Positions 29,143 to 38,857 of a stretch of 64,000 nt of DNA are shown here, in pieces. Below the pieces are notes generated by a model. It saw nothing but the letters and a program-made list of their open reading frames with translations, was not told the DNA's origin and did not search any database. How positions within the stretch are numbered: position 1 is the stretch's first letter; every line of letters begins with the position of its first letter. Origin of the DNA: Pseudomonas nunensis (GTDB lineage Bacteria; Pseudomonadota; Gammaproteobacteria; Pseudomonadales; Pseudomonadaceae); contig NZ_CP101125.1 in assembly GCF_024296925.1 (NCBI RefSeq), forward strand, positions 746,501 through 810,500. The letters are read 5' to 3'. A program made the translations under genes and the position numbers.

Positions 29143-30384
29143 GTGAGACGTAAACTCTTGCTGCTGCTGGAAACCGGTCTGGTTCTGGCAGGGCTGCTAT
29201 CAGCTGCTTCGGCCTGGAAAATCCATTCGGCGCTGGAACAGCCGCTGAATATCACCCAGGAAGAACTGCTGGAAGTGCCCAAGGGCACGACACCGACCCG
29301 CACTTTCTATCGACTCGAAACCGATGGCGTCATCAAGGACGCCTTCTGGTTGCGCGTCTATTGGCGCTTCAATCTTTCCGCCACGCCGATCCACAGCGGC
29401 GAATACCGCATGCTGCCGGGGATGACCGTCGACGGTCTGATCGACCTGTGGAAGCGTGGCGAAGTGGTGCAGTACAACGTGACGCTGGTCGAAGGCTGGA
29501 ATTTCCATCAGGTCCGCGCGGCACTGGCCAAGGATGACAAGCTCAAGCAAACCCTGACTGGCCTGAGCGACACCCAAGTGATGGACAAGCTGGGTCACAG
29601 CGGGATTTTCCCTGAGGGCCGCTTCTTCCCGGACACTTACAGCTTCGTGCGCGGCATGACCGATGCCGAGTTGCTGAAAAAAGCCTATGAGCGCCTCGAT
29701 GAGGTGTTGGCCAAGGAATGGGAAAAACGTGCCGCTGACGCGCCGTACACCGAACCCTATCAGGCACTGATCATGGCCTCGCTGGTGGAGAAGGAAACCG
29801 GCGTGCCACAGGAGCGCGGGCAGATTGCTGGCGTGTTTGTGCGGCGGATGGCGATGGGCATGATGCTGCAGACCGATCCGACGGTGATCTACGGTCTGGG
29901 TGATCGCTATACCGGCAAGTTGACTCGCGCGCATCTCAAGGAAGCGACGCCGTATAACACTTACATGATCTCCGGCCTGCCGCCGACACCGATTGCGATG
30001 GTCGGTCGTGAGGCGATCCATGCGGCGCTAAACCCGGTGGCCGGCAACAGCCTGTATTTTGTGGCTCGCGGCGACGGCAGTCATGTGTTCTCGGATGACC
30101 TGGATGCCCATAACTCGGCAGTACGCGAGTTTCAGCTCAAGCGTCGGGCGGATTACCGTTCCAGCCCGGCCCCAGCTAACGCCCCGGTGACGCCGGAAGC
30201 CGAGACGCCAATTCCCGCAGCTTCGCCCGACCCCGCGCCCGAAGCGGTGCCGCAAGTGCCGGCGCAAGATCCTGCCCCAGCACCTGAGCCGACGACTGCA
30301 CCTGAAGCTGTACCGCCAACGCCGGCGCAAGAACCCGCAGCCGAACCGGATGCGTCGACGCCGACACCGCAAAGCTCGCAATGA
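29143..30384 (+). CDS. mltG: Endolytic murein transglycosylase
   Basis: 413 aa, GTG start. N-terminal TM helix (about residues 5-25), a LysM-like subdomain, and the YceG catalytic domain with the essential Glu in SLVEKETGVPQERGQIAGVF. The last 60 residues are a Pro/Ala/Glu/Thr-rich disordered tail (from about residue 345) that E. coli MltG lacks. Cuts nascent glycan strands at the inner membrane and may set strand length. Confidence 0.95.
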   Translation: MRRKLLLLLETGLVLAGLLSAASAWKIHSALEQPLNITQEELLEVPKGTTPTRTFYRLETDGVIKDAFWLRVYWRFNLSATPIHSGEYRMLPGMTVDGLIDLWKRGEVVQYNVTLVEGWNFHQVRAALAKDDKLKQTLTGLSDTQVMDKLGHSGIFPEGRFFPDTYSFVRGMTDAELLKKAYERLDEVLAKEWEKRAADAPYTEPYQALIMASLVEKETGVPQERGQIAGVFVRRMAMGMMLQTDPTVIYGLGDRYTGKLTRAHLKEATPYNTYMISGLPPTPIAMVGREAIHAALNPVAGNSLYFVARGDGSHVFSDDLDAHNSAVREFQLKRRADYRSSPAPANAPVTPEAETPIPAASPDPAPEAVPQVPAQDPAPAPEPTTAPEAVPPTPAQEPAAEPDASTPTPQSSQ

Positions 30385-30394
30385 CACTGATTAA

Positions 30395-32015
<1,621 letters not shown>

Positions 32016-32047
32016 CTAGACTCTGAGCATCCGCAGTGGAGGTCAGC

Positions 32048-32404
32048 ATGAATGAACCCGTCAACACCGGGCCGCGTAACGGCATTTTGTCACTGACGAT
32101 CAAGGACAAGTCCGTGCTGTATGCGGCCTACATGCCGTTCATCAAGAACGGCGGCCTGTTCATCCCGACCAACAAAAGCTACAAGTTGGGCGACGAGGTG
32201 TTCATGTTGCTGAACCTTATGGACGAGGCGGAAAAGATTCCGGTCGCCGGCAAAGTCACTTGGATCACGCCCAAAGGTGCCCAAGGCAACCGCGCCGCCG
32301 GAGTTGGCGTGCAATTCAACGACGGTGACAACACCGCCCGCAGTCGAATCGAAACCCATCTGGCCGGAGCACTGAAATCCGACCGTCCCACTCATACGAT
32401 GTAA
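32048..32404 (+). CDS. pilZ: Type IV pilus protein PilZ
   Basis: 118 aa from the ATG at 32048, preceded by GGAGGT; the upstream Met at 32036 is less likely. It is the founding PilZ protein type: short, and without the RxxxR/DxSxxG c-di-GMP motifs of other PilZ domains. In P. aeruginosa it is needed for pilus assembly through FimX and PilB. Sits between holB and tatD exactly as in other Pseudomonas. Confidence 0.94.
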   Translation: MNEPVNTGPRNGILSLTIKDKSVLYAAYMPFIKNGGLFIPTNKSYKLGDEVFMLLNLMDEAEKIPVAGKVTWITPKGAQGNRAAGVGVQFNDGDNTARSRIETHLAGALKSDRPTHTM

Positions 32405-32418
32405 GTTGCAGCCCTTTT

Positions 32419-33207
32419 ATGCTCGTAGATTCCCATTGCCACCTTGACCGCCTCGACCTCGTCGCCCATGACGGCTCCCTGGATGCCGCCCTCGATGCGG
32501 CCCGCCAGCGCGGGGTTGGACATTTTTTGTGTATCGGCGTCAGCGTCGATAATGCCGCCGACGTCAAAGCCTTGGCCGAGCGTTATGACGACGTCGATTG
32601 TTCGGTCGGCGTGCATCCGCTGGATGTGCAGCCCGGTGCCGCGCCTGCGCTGGATTGGTTGTTGCAGGAACTGAATCATCCACGCGTGGTGGCGATTGGT
32701 GAAACCGGTCTGGATTACCACTACGAGCCGGAAGCGGCGGAGTTGCAGCAGGAATCTTTCCGCCTGCATCTGCAAGCCGCTCAGCAGACCGGCAAACCGG
32801 TGATCATCCACACCCGTGGCGCTCGCGCGGATACCTTGAACCTGTTGCGCGAAGCCGCGTTGCCCCAGGCCGGTGTGCTGCATTGCTTCACCGAGGACTG
32901 GGACATGGCGAAGGCTGCGCTGGACATGGGTTATTACATTTCCCTGTCCGGGATTGTCACCTTCCGCAATGCCGATGCGTTGCGCGACGTGGCGAGCAAG
33001 GTGCCGGCCGACCGTTTGCTGGTGGAAACCGATTCACCATACCTGGCGCCGATCCCTTATCGCGGCAAACCGAACCTGCCGCAATATGTGCGGGAAGTGG
33101 CAGAGTTCCTGGCGATGCTGCGGGGTGAGTCTTATGAGCGATTTGCTGAGCAGACGACGGAAAACTTCAAGCGATTGTTTCCATTGGCCCATGTGAAATC
33201 AGCTTAG
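32419..33207 (+). CDS. tatD: TatD family metal-dependent DNase
   Basis: 262 aa. Metal ligands: HxH in DSHCHLD at residue 4 region, Glu in GETGLDYH, His in IIHTRGA and HCFTED, and Asp in VETDSPYLAP. YcfH-like member of the TatD family; 3'-5' exonuclease activity is known for homologues. Last gene of the fab-holB-pilZ cluster. Confidence 0.94.
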   Translation: MLVDSHCHLDRLDLVAHDGSLDAALDAARQRGVGHFLCIGVSVDNAADVKALAERYDDVDCSVGVHPLDVQPGAAPALDWLLQELNHPRVVAIGETGLDYHYEPEAAELQQESFRLHLQAAQQTGKPVIIHTRGARADTLNLLREAALPQAGVLHCFTEDWDMAKAALDMGYYISLSGIVTFRNADALRDVASKVPADRLLVETDSPYLAPIPYRGKPNLPQYVREVAEFLAMLRGESYERFAEQTTENFKRLFPLAHVKSA

Positions 33208-33221
33208 GATTCAGTGCCGCC

Positions 33222-33244
33222 TTCGCGAGCGAGCCCGCTCCCAC
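33222..33244. repeat. Single REP sequence
   Basis: One copy of the TTCGCGAGCGAGCCCGCTCC core with no partner nearby, between tatD and the rgsA terminator. Confidence 0.75.
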
Positions 33245-33261
33245 AAGGCTGAATCGCAGGC

Positions 33262-33380
33262 AAAAAAAACCCGGGTTCTGGGGGGTGAATCCGGGTTAAG
33301 ACCATTAGGAGTAAAACAAAGGCACGCGGTCCGTTGGTACCTATATCGACGCGGCACTTGGGGGAGATGCCTCGCCGACA
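33262..33380 (-). ncRNA. rgsA: RgsA small regulatory RNA (predicted)
   Basis: An untranslated minus-strand transcript is predicted in the 387-bp gap between tatD and the TetR gene. It ends at a strong terminator read leftwards: AACCCGG / CCGGGTT stem then eight T (33297-33262). Upstream are two CAATACT boxes (33402-33396 and 33392-33386), similar to the sigma-S -10 CTATACT; start near 33380 gives about 119 nt. In P. aeruginosa the RpoS- and Gac-dependent RgsA (PA2958.1) lies between tatD and the PA2957 TetR gene, as I recall. Strand, size, terminator and place all fit. I have not aligned it to Rfam P16. Confidence 0.75.
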
Positions 33381-33385
33381 GTTCA

Positions 33386-33402
33386 AGTATTGATCAGTAT
33401 TG
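33386..33402 (-). promoter_or_regulatory. Putative sigma-S-type -10 boxes for rgsA
   Basis: Two CAATACT motifs 10 bp apart on the minus strand precede the predicted RNA start. No GacA-type upstream activating sequence was seen, in keeping with indirect Gac control. Confidence 0.5.
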
Positions 33403-33594
33403 CGTCGACGCCAGTTTAGCCGCCCCGGTTTTTAAACAATTTTGGAATACGGCCGCTTCGGAAGAGTTCTCATCAACCGGCGACCTTGCGTGAAATCATC
33501 AAGAAACACAGATATGCTCGGATGATCCGTGCATTTTGGCGCAAGTTAGGCATAATACGCGGCTTCGAATTTTGACCCCTACAGACCTTTTCTT

Positions 33595-34233
33595 ATGCAT
33601 AAAGAACCTCGTAAGGTCCGTGAGTTTCGTCGCCGCGAGCAAGAAATTCTCGATACCGCGCTCAAGCTGTTCCTCGACCAAGGTGAAGACAGTGTCACCG
33701 TCGAGATGATTGCTGATGCCGTCGGTATCGGCAAAGGCACGATCTACAAGCACTTCAAATCCAAGGCCGAGATCTATCTGCGCCTGATGCTCGATTACGA
33801 GCGCGATTTGAACGAGCTGTTGCATTCCGCCGATGTCGACAAGGACAAGGAAGCCCTGTCCCGGGCCTACTTCGAATTCCGCATGCGCGATCCGCAACGC
33901 TATCGCTTGTTCGATCGCCTGGAAGAAAAGGTGGTAAAGGGCAACCAGGTGCCGGAGATGGTCGAGGAGCTGCACAAGATCCGTGCCTCGAACTTCGAAC
34001 GCCTGACCCTGCTGATCAAGGGCCGGATCAGCGAAGGCAAGCTCGAAGACGTGCCGCCATACTTCCACTACTGCGCGTCCTGGGCGTTGGTGCATGGCGC
34101 CGTGGCGCTGTATCACTCGCCGTTCTGGAGCAATGTGCTGGAAGATCAGGAAGGTTTCTTCCAGTTCCTGATGGACATCGGCGTGCGCATGGGCAACAAG
34201 CGCAAGCGCGACACCGACACGCCAAGCAGCTGA
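33595..34233 (+). CDS. TetR/AcrR family transcriptional regulator
   Basis: 212 aa. N-terminal HTH about residues 10-58 (EILDTALKLFLDQGEDSVTVEMIADAVGIGKGTIYKHF, typical), followed by an all-helical ligand domain and a basic C-terminus (RMGNKRKRDTD). Corresponds by position to PA2957 of P. aeruginosa. Ligand and targets are not visible from the window. A weak -10 CATAAT lies about 40 bp upstream. Confidence 0.93.
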   Translation: MHKEPRKVREFRRREQEILDTALKLFLDQGEDSVTVEMIADAVGIGKGTIYKHFKSKAEIYLRLMLDYERDLNELLHSADVDKDKEALSRAYFEFRMRDPQRYRLFDRLEEKVVKGNQVPEMVEELHKIRASNFERLTLLIKGRISEGKLEDVPPYFHYCASWALVHGAVALYHSPFWSNVLEDQEGFFQFLMDIGVRMGNKRKRDTDTPSS

Positions 34234-34251
34234 GCCATTCAGCCGGCTGAT

Positions 34252-34278
34252 TGCGCCATTATTTAGCTACATGGCGCA
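34252..34278. promoter_or_regulatory. Hairpin after the TetR gene
   Basis: TGCGCCAT (34252-34259) and ATGGCGCA (34271-34278) form an 8-bp inverted repeat without a T-tract. It might be a factor-dependent terminator or an operator. Confidence 0.45.
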
Positions 34279-34310
34279 GTACCGCAGGAATATACTCAGG
34301 CTTAGGTATT

Positions 34311-34342
34311 GCTAAAACTTGATTTGTGAGTCAAGTTTTAGC
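34311..34342 (+). promoter_or_regulatory. Perfect 12-bp palindromic stem upstream of moaA
   Basis: GCTAAAACTTGA (34311-34322) and TCAAGTTTTAGC (34331-34342) with an 8-nt loop. A possible -10 TATACT at 34291-34296 would put the stem at about +9 to +40 of the moaA leader. No T-tract follows, so it is not a simple terminator. Confidence 0.7.
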
Positions 34343-34373
34343 GGTCCCGAAACTTCTTCTGCCGGAGTGATCA

Positions 34374-35342
34374 ATGATCGTTGACCGTCAAGGCAGGCGT
34401 TTTCGCAATTTGCGGATCAGCCTGACCTCAGCCTGCAATTACGCGTGTACCTATTGCGTGCCGAACGGCAAGCGGCTGGTCGCTGCGCAGGATGAACTGT
34501 CGGCCGAGGCCATGGCGCGCGGCGTGGCTTATCTGATCGAAGCCGCCGGCATCGAGCGGTTGCGCATCACCGGCGGCGAGCCGCTGGTCAGCCCCAAACT
34601 CGAAGCTTTCATGATGGCCGTCGGCAAGATGGGCCTGGAAGACATCAGCCTGACCACCAACGGCCAGTTGCTGGCGAAAAAACTGCCGCTGCTGGTGGAT
34701 GCCGGTATCCGGCGCATCAACGTTTCCCTCGATACCCTGGACGCCAGCGCATTCCGCAGCATTGCCCGTGGCGGCGATCTGGCGACGGTGCTCGACGGCA
34801 TGGACCAGGCGTCGGCGGCCGGCATCAAGATCAAGGTCAACATGGTGCCGTTGCGTGGGCAGAACCTCGATCAGGTGATGCCGCTACTCGATTACTGTCT
34901 GGAGCGTGGCTACGAGCTGCGTTTTATTGAGTTGATGCGCATGGGCCACCTGGCCAGCGACAACAATGCCTTCCTGCAACAGTTCGTCAGCCTTCAGCAG
35001 TTGCTGAGCCTGATCGGCGAGAGCTACGAGTACCTGCAAGCTAACGCTCCGGTGGATGCCACGGCTGTGCGCTATGAGATCCCGGGGCGGGGCTACTTCG
35101 GTGTCATTGCCAACGAAAGCGTGCCGTTCTGCCGGACGTGTTCGCGTCTGCGGCTGTCGTCCACGGGTTGGCTGCATGGTTGCCTGTCGTCGAGCAATCG
35201 CCACTATGTCGGCGATCTGCTGGACAAACCGCGTCATCAGGCGCTTCCGGCGTTGCAGCGATTGCTGGTGAAAGCGTTGGGAGACAAGCAGGAAGTGGCG
35301 TTCTCCGGTGGGGCGACCATCATGAAGATTATCGGCGGCTGA
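34374..35342 (+). CDS. moaA: GTP 3',8-cyclase MoaA
   Basis: 322 aa radical-SAM enzyme. N-terminal cluster CNYACTYC (residues 17-24 region), SAM-binding ITGGEPL, C-terminal 4Fe-4S Cys set CRTCSRLRLSSTGWLHGC, and the C-terminal GG (KIIGG) required for catalysis. First step of molybdenum cofactor synthesis: GTP to 3',8-cyclo-7,8-dihydro-GTP. A stand-alone gene, not in a moa operon, with a hairpin in its leader. Many pseudomonads have a second MoaA elsewhere. It can supply cofactor for the Mo-hydroxylase encoded at 11-15 kb. Confidence 0.94.
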   Translation: MIVDRQGRRFRNLRISLTSACNYACTYCVPNGKRLVAAQDELSAEAMARGVAYLIEAAGIERLRITGGEPLVSPKLEAFMMAVGKMGLEDISLTTNGQLLAKKLPLLVDAGIRRINVSLDTLDASAFRSIARGGDLATVLDGMDQASAAGIKIKVNMVPLRGQNLDQVMPLLDYCLERGYELRFIELMRMGHLASDNNAFLQQFVSLQQLLSLIGESYEYLQANAPVDATAVRYEIPGRGYFGVIANESVPFCRTCSRLRLSSTGWLHGCLSSSNRHYVGDLLDKPRHQALPALQRLLVKALGDKQEVAFSGGATIMKIIGG

Positions 35343-35351
35343 TCGGGCCTC

Positions 35352-35418
35352 TTCGCGGGCAAGCCTCGCTCCTACAGGTTTTGTACTCATCCTTGTAGGA
35401 GCGAGGCTTGCCCGCGAA
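35352..35418. repeat. REP pair, GTAGGAGCGAGGCTTGCCCGCGAA type
   Basis: Inverted copies of a second REP class (AGGAGCGAGGCTTGCCCGCG core) between moaA and the DUF4823 gene. Confidence 0.88.
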
Positions 35419-35534
35419 AGCAATCTCCCGGTCATTTAAAAAACCTCTGAATCACTGCAGTCCAGAGAGCTGGCGCGGAAGCTGCATTCAACGCCCATTC
35501 GCCGGTTTTCCGTCACCGGCTTCTGGAGGGTAGG

Positions 35535-36140
35535 ATGCGTAGCCTGGTTTTGCTGCTGGCCGTTTTGGCGCTTGGTGGCTGCATGAATGTCAGCGACATG
35601 GGCGAAGGTGTTCGCTACCACATGAGCGACGCGGGGCTGCTGGATCACAGCAACAGTCAGCGCGTGAATAACTTCCGCATTCAGCCGGACTCCTTTATCT
35701 ATATCGCCCAAGGTGCCTTCGCGCCGCCGGGCAGCGCTTATCCACGCCCGAACGTGGTGGCGGAAGAAGCCTTCGACGGCTTTATCGAATACTTCCCGAT
35801 GGTCCGCCGCGCCCGTGCGCCGGAAGGCCTCGATGCGGCCATGGGCGAAGCCCGCGCCGCCGGTGCGCATTACCTGCTCTACACACGGTTTGCCAAGGCA
35901 GACGACCGCATCGGTAACTCGGACGAATGGCTCGATCAGGAAGCCGTGGATCGCCTCGGTATCGACAGCGGCGTCATTCAAATCATGTTGATCGAGACCA
36001 GCACCCAGTATTTGATCGATACTGCACGGATCAAGAGTCGTGGCGGTTTACTGACGTTCCACGACACCAAGCCAGAAGACCTGCTGGGCCCGCCGCTGGA
36101 GCAATACGCTCGTAGCCTGTTGGGGCTCAGCGACCAGTAA
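35535..36140 (+). CDS. DUF4823 family lipoprotein
   Basis: 201 aa. Signal peptide [16 protein letters not shown] with lipobox LGGC (Cys 16) and Met-Asn-Val after it; Asp is not at +2, so outer-membrane sorting is likely. The mature part has the family pattern [14 protein letters not shown] and [16 protein letters not shown]. Strong Shine-Dalgarno GGAGGGTAGG. Function unknown. Followed after 16 bp by the DUF1285 gene. Confidence 0.92.
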   Translation: MRSLVLLLAVLALGGCMNVSDMGEGVRYHMSDAGLLDHSNSQRVNNFRIQPDSFIYIAQGAFAPPGSAYPRPNVVAEEAFDGFIEYFPMVRRARAPEGLDAAMGEARAAGAHYLLYTRFAKADDRIGNSDEWLDQEAVDRLGIDSGVIQIMLIETSTQYLIDTARIKSRGGLLTFHDTKPEDLLGPPLEQYARSLLGLSDQ

Positions 36141-36156
36141 TTCAAAGGAGATCGCC

Positions 36157-36717
36157 ATGAGTGGCCCGCAAAAAGCCAACGACCTACTGGGGCAAATCCC
36201 CAAGACCAAAGGCTTGCCACCGGTCCACTTGTGGAACCCCGACTTCTGCGGCGACATCGACATGCGCATCGCCCGGGACGGCACTTGGTACTACCTGGGC
36301 ACGCCGATCGGGCGCAAGCCAATGGTCAAGCTGTTCTCCACCATCATCCGCCGCGACGGCGATGATTACTTTCTGATTACTCCGGTCGAGAAAGTCGGGA
36401 TCAAGGTCGATGACGCGCCGTTCGTGGCGATTGCCGTGGATGTCGAAGGCGAGGGCGAAGCTCAACTGCTGCGCTTCACCACCAACGTCGATGAGACGGC
36501 CGAGGCGGGCACCGAACATCCCATTCGCGTGATGATTGATCCCGTGACCCAGGAACCTGCGCCGTACGTGCACGTTCGGACCAACCTTGAAGCGCTGATC
36601 CACCGCAATGTGTTCTACCAATTGGTGGAGCTGGCGGTGAGTCGTGAGATCGACGGGCAGCGCTGGTTGGGTGTTTGGAGTGGCGGGGAGTTCTTCCCAA
36701 TCGGTCTTGAACCCTAA
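36157..36717 (+). CDS. DUF1285 domain-containing protein
   Basis: 186 aa, soluble, no signal peptide. Matches DUF1285 throughout: [33 protein letters not shown] N-terminal part (with the conserved GTPIGR) and a C-terminal [12 protein letters not shown] segment. Conserved in proteobacteria and of unknown function. It is the last gene before the accessory region; in PAO1 the ETF genes come soon after it. Confidence 0.93.
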   Translation: MSGPQKANDLLGQIPKTKGLPPVHLWNPDFCGDIDMRIARDGTWYYLGTPIGRKPMVKLFSTIIRRDGDDYFLITPVEKVGIKVDDAPFVAIAVDVEGEGEAQLLRFTTNVDETAEAGTEHPIRVMIDPVTQEPAPYVHVRTNLEALIHRNVFYQLVELAVSREIDGQRWLGVWSGGEFFPIGLEP

Positions 36718-36726
36718 GCAAATCCA

Positions 36727-36820
36727 AATGTGGGAGCGGGCTTGCTCGCGAAGGCGTCGTGTCAGTCAGCATATAAATAAACTGACACACCGCTTTCGCG
36801 AGCAAGCCCGCTCCCACATT
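36727..36820. repeat. REP pair, left edge of the accessory region
   Basis: Inverted ATGTGGGAGCGGGCTTGC... copies about 45 bp apart. The same class flanks the right edge at 61432-61521. Confidence 0.9.
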
Positions 36821-36849
36821 GTTTTTGTGTGTTTCGCGCAAAATTCAAA

Positions 36850-36878
36850 TTGACACTCAATCGTATGATGATTAGCGT
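36850..36878 (+). promoter_or_regulatory. Promoter and operator of the FadR-type gntR
   Basis: TTGACA (36850-36855), 17-bp spacer, TAGCGT (36873-36878). The spacer holds ATCGTATGATGATT (36860-36873), which recurs in reverse orientation before araF at 39708-39721. Placement inside the spacer suggests autorepression. Confidence 0.65.
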
Positions 36879-36926
36879 GGGCCTCCATCGCGAACGGTTT
36901 TTTGCCGTCCCTGCTTCGAGGTTTTC

Positions 36927-37643
36927 ATGTCCAGCAGTTTTCATGCGTCGACGGTCGATTGGCTAGGTGGCTGGATAGCCGCCGGCCAAGTCAAGCCCGG
37001 CGAAACCATCAAGGTTGAAGCCGACCTGGGCGAACAGCTCGGGGTCAGTCGCACGGTGATTCGCGAAGCCATCAAGACCCTGGTCGCCAAAGGCATGCTC
37101 GAAGTCGGGCCGAAGGTCGGGACACGCGTGCTGCCGATAAAGCGCTGGAACCTGTTTGATCCGCAAGTCGTTGGTTGGCTCTCCCGCAGCGGCCTGCCGG
37201 AAAACTTCGTCGACGACTTGCTCGACTTGCGCCGCACCATCGAACCCATGGCCGTGCGCTGGGCCTGTGAGCGCGCCACCGTCGAACAGGTGCAAGCGAT
37301 CCTCCAAGCCTACAACGCACTGGAGCGCGCCGTGGACAGCGGCATCGACTACAACCTCGCCGACCAGTTTTTCCACGAGTGCATCCTCGCCGCCAGCCAC
37401 AATCAATTCATCGAACAAATGGTCCCGGCCCTCGGCGCGCTGCTGGCGGTGTCGTTTGAAGTCTCCGCCGCCGACCCGGATGAACTCCGCCGCACGCTAC
37501 CGATCCACAAAGACATGGCCGACGCCATCGCCGCCCGGGATGCCGCGCGGGGTGTGTGGGCCTGCATGACCCTGATCGACAATGCCGATCTGGCTATCAA
37601 GCGTTTCTACCCACAAGTCATGGCTGACAAAAAAGCCAGCTAA
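36927..37643 (+). CDS. FadR-subfamily GntR regulator (sugar-acid type)
   Basis: 238 aa. N-terminal winged helix about residues 8-72 (LGEQLGVSRTVIREAIKTLVAKGMLEVGPKVGT) and a C-terminal FCD ligand domain with the metal-binding Asp/His pattern. Resembles DgoR/UxuR-like regulators of sugar acid catabolism. It starts the block of galactose/arabinose genes, and the shared operator upstream of itself and araF makes it the probable regulator of the sugar transporter. An effector such as galactonate or arabonate is inferred only. Confidence 0.9.
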   Translation: MSSSFHASTVDWLGGWIAAGQVKPGETIKVEADLGEQLGVSRTVIREAIKTLVAKGMLEVGPKVGTRVLPIKRWNLFDPQVVGWLSRSGLPENFVDDLLDLRRTIEPMAVRWACERATVEQVQAILQAYNALERAVDSGIDYNLADQFFHECILAASHNQFIEQMVPALGALLAVSFEVSAADPDELRRTLPIHKDMADAIAARDAARGVWACMTLIDNADLAIKRFYPQVMADKKAS

Positions 37644-37658
37644 CCACACCAATCCCTT

Positions 37659-37748
37659 GTAGGAGCGAGGCTTGCCCGCGAAGGCGTCATCACATTCAAC
37701 ACTGATGTCACAGACCCATCGCCTTCGCGGCCAAGCCTCGCTCCTACA
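37659..37748. repeat. REP pair, GTAGGAGCGAGGCTTG type
   Basis: Inverted copies flanking a short spacer between gntR and the lactonase gene. The REP ends only 18 bp before the lactonase Shine-Dalgarno region. Confidence 0.88.
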
Positions 37749-37775
37749 TAGAAAAGCAATAAAGCAGGAGGTTTC

Positions 37776-38651
37776 ATGACGTGGACTGCCGTGACCGAAC
37801 ACCGCGCCCAGCTCGGTGAAGGCCCGTTCTGGGATGCGCCGACCCAAGCGCTCTACTGGGTCGACATCGCCGGCAAGCAAGCGCTGCGGCTGATCGGCAG
37901 CAACGTGCAGATCTGGCAGATGCCCGAGCACGTGTCCGCCTTCATCCCCTGCGAAAGCGGCGATGCCTTGGTGGCGATGAGCAGCGGCGTCTACCGGCTG
38001 GATCTGGATTCCCCCGGCCTCGAACCGCGCCTGACTTTGCTTTGTGTCGCCGATCCGCAACCCGGCAACCGTCCCAACGAAGCCCGTTGCGATGCGCAAG
38101 GTCGGCTCTGGCTCGGGACCATGCAGAACAACATCGGCGAGAACGGCGAAGACTTGCCGATCGTGCGCCGCTCCGGTGGCCTGTTCCGCATTGATCGCGA
38201 TGCGAGGGTCACGCCGCTGCTGCGGGGGCTGGGCATTCCCAACACCCTGTTGTGGAGCGACGACTCGACCCGCCTGTACTTCGCTGACAGCCTCGACCGC
38301 ACGCTCTATCAGCACTTCATCCGCACCGACGGTAGCCTCGACCCGGCCCAGGTCTGGTTCGGCCCCCACGAACGCGGCGGCCCCGACGGTTCGGCGATGG
38401 ATGCGCAGGGCTATCTGTGGAACGCCCGGTGGGACGGCAGTTGTCTGCTTCGAATCAGCCCCGAAGGCCAGGTTGATCGGGTAATCGAATTGCCGGTCAG
38501 CCGCCCCACCAGTTGCGTGTTCGGTGGCGAAGACCTGCAAACCCTGTACATCACCAGCGCCGCCAGTCCGCTCAACCATCCACTGGACGGCGCGGTGCTG
38601 TCGATTCGGTTCGATGTGCCCGGAAAAACCTGTACGAGATTTGCTGGATAA
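37776..38651 (+). CDS. SMP-30/gluconolactonase family sugar lactonase
   Basis: 291 aa six-bladed beta-propeller. Motifs: LGEGPFWD (metal-binding Glu), RPNEARCDAQGRLWLGTM (Asn/Asp), GIPNTLLWSDDSTRLYFADS and GGPDGSAMDAQGYLWNARW. Strong Shine-Dalgarno AGGAGG. By position it should open D-galactono-1,4-lactone or L-arabinonolactone, the product of the SDR dehydrogenase encoded next. Stop codon lies directly at the next operator palindrome. Confidence 0.92.
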   Translation: MTWTAVTEHRAQLGEGPFWDAPTQALYWVDIAGKQALRLIGSNVQIWQMPEHVSAFIPCESGDALVAMSSGVYRLDLDSPGLEPRLTLLCVADPQPGNRPNEARCDAQGRLWLGTMQNNIGENGEDLPIVRRSGGLFRIDRDARVTPLLRGLGIPNTLLWSDDSTRLYFADSLDRTLYQHFIRTDGSLDPAQVWFGPHERGGPDGSAMDAQGYLWNARWDGSCLLRISPEGQVDRVIELPVSRPTSCVFGGEDLQTLYITSAASPLNHPLDGAVLSIRFDVPGKTCTRFAG

Positions 38652-38668
38652 ATCCCAAAATATGGGAT
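38652..38668. promoter_or_regulatory. Operator ATCCCA-N5-TGGGAT upstream of the SDR gene
   Basis: Perfect 6-bp arms, 5-bp centre. A second copy (TCCCA-N5-TGGGA) is at 53984-53998 before dgoK, at the same distance from the same type of promoter. Centre about -58 from the predicted start, an activator-like position. Confidence 0.75.
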
Positions 38669-38681
38669 GTAAAATTATATA

Positions 38682-38711
38682 TTGAGATTATTTGGCGGTC
38701 GGGTTTATAGT
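38682..38711 (+). promoter_or_regulatory. Promoter of the SDR gene
   Basis: TTGAGA (38682-38687), 18-bp spacer, TATAGT (38706-38711). The boxes, spacer length and preceding ATATTGAGATT sequence are repeated at the dgoK promoter. Confidence 0.75.
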
Positions 38712-38764
38712 CGGCTCCATCAGTTACACGCACTCACACTTAAAAAAACAAAACAGGTGAAGTG

Positions 38765-38857
38765 ATGCAGGGATTTTCTAAGCAGTTTTTCGACCGGACA
38801 TCGACAGATGCCCGGTTTTTGTCGTGCCTGAAAAAGGGAGCCGGGATTCATGGCTGA
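38765..38857 (+). CDS. 30-codon leader ORF overlapping the SDR start
   Basis: 30 aa (starts MQGFSKQFFDRT, ends KKGAGIHG). Its ATG follows AACAAAACAGGTGAAG, the same translation start context that precedes dgoK at 54082, so it should be translated well. Its stop overlaps the SDR ATG (38850) by 8 nt, allowing translational coupling. A terminator-like hairpin lies inside it (38793-38820). It may be a leader peptide or the stump of a lost first gene; I see no family similarity. Confidence 0.5.
   Translation: MQGFSKQFFDRTSTDARFLSCLKKGAGIHG
38793..38820 (+). terminator. Terminator-like hairpin inside the leader ORF
   Basis: ACCGGACATC (38793-38802), loop GACA, GATGCCCGGT (38807-38816) with one mismatch, then a T-run to 38820. 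Ribosomes on the 30-codon ORF would cover the hairpin, so translation could prevent termination. Confidence 0.6.

Noticed and set aside
38640..38700. HexR site in TGTAAAATTATA before the SDR gene
   Set aside because: The sequence is only AT-rich and lacks the symmetric TTGT-N7/8-ACAA pattern.
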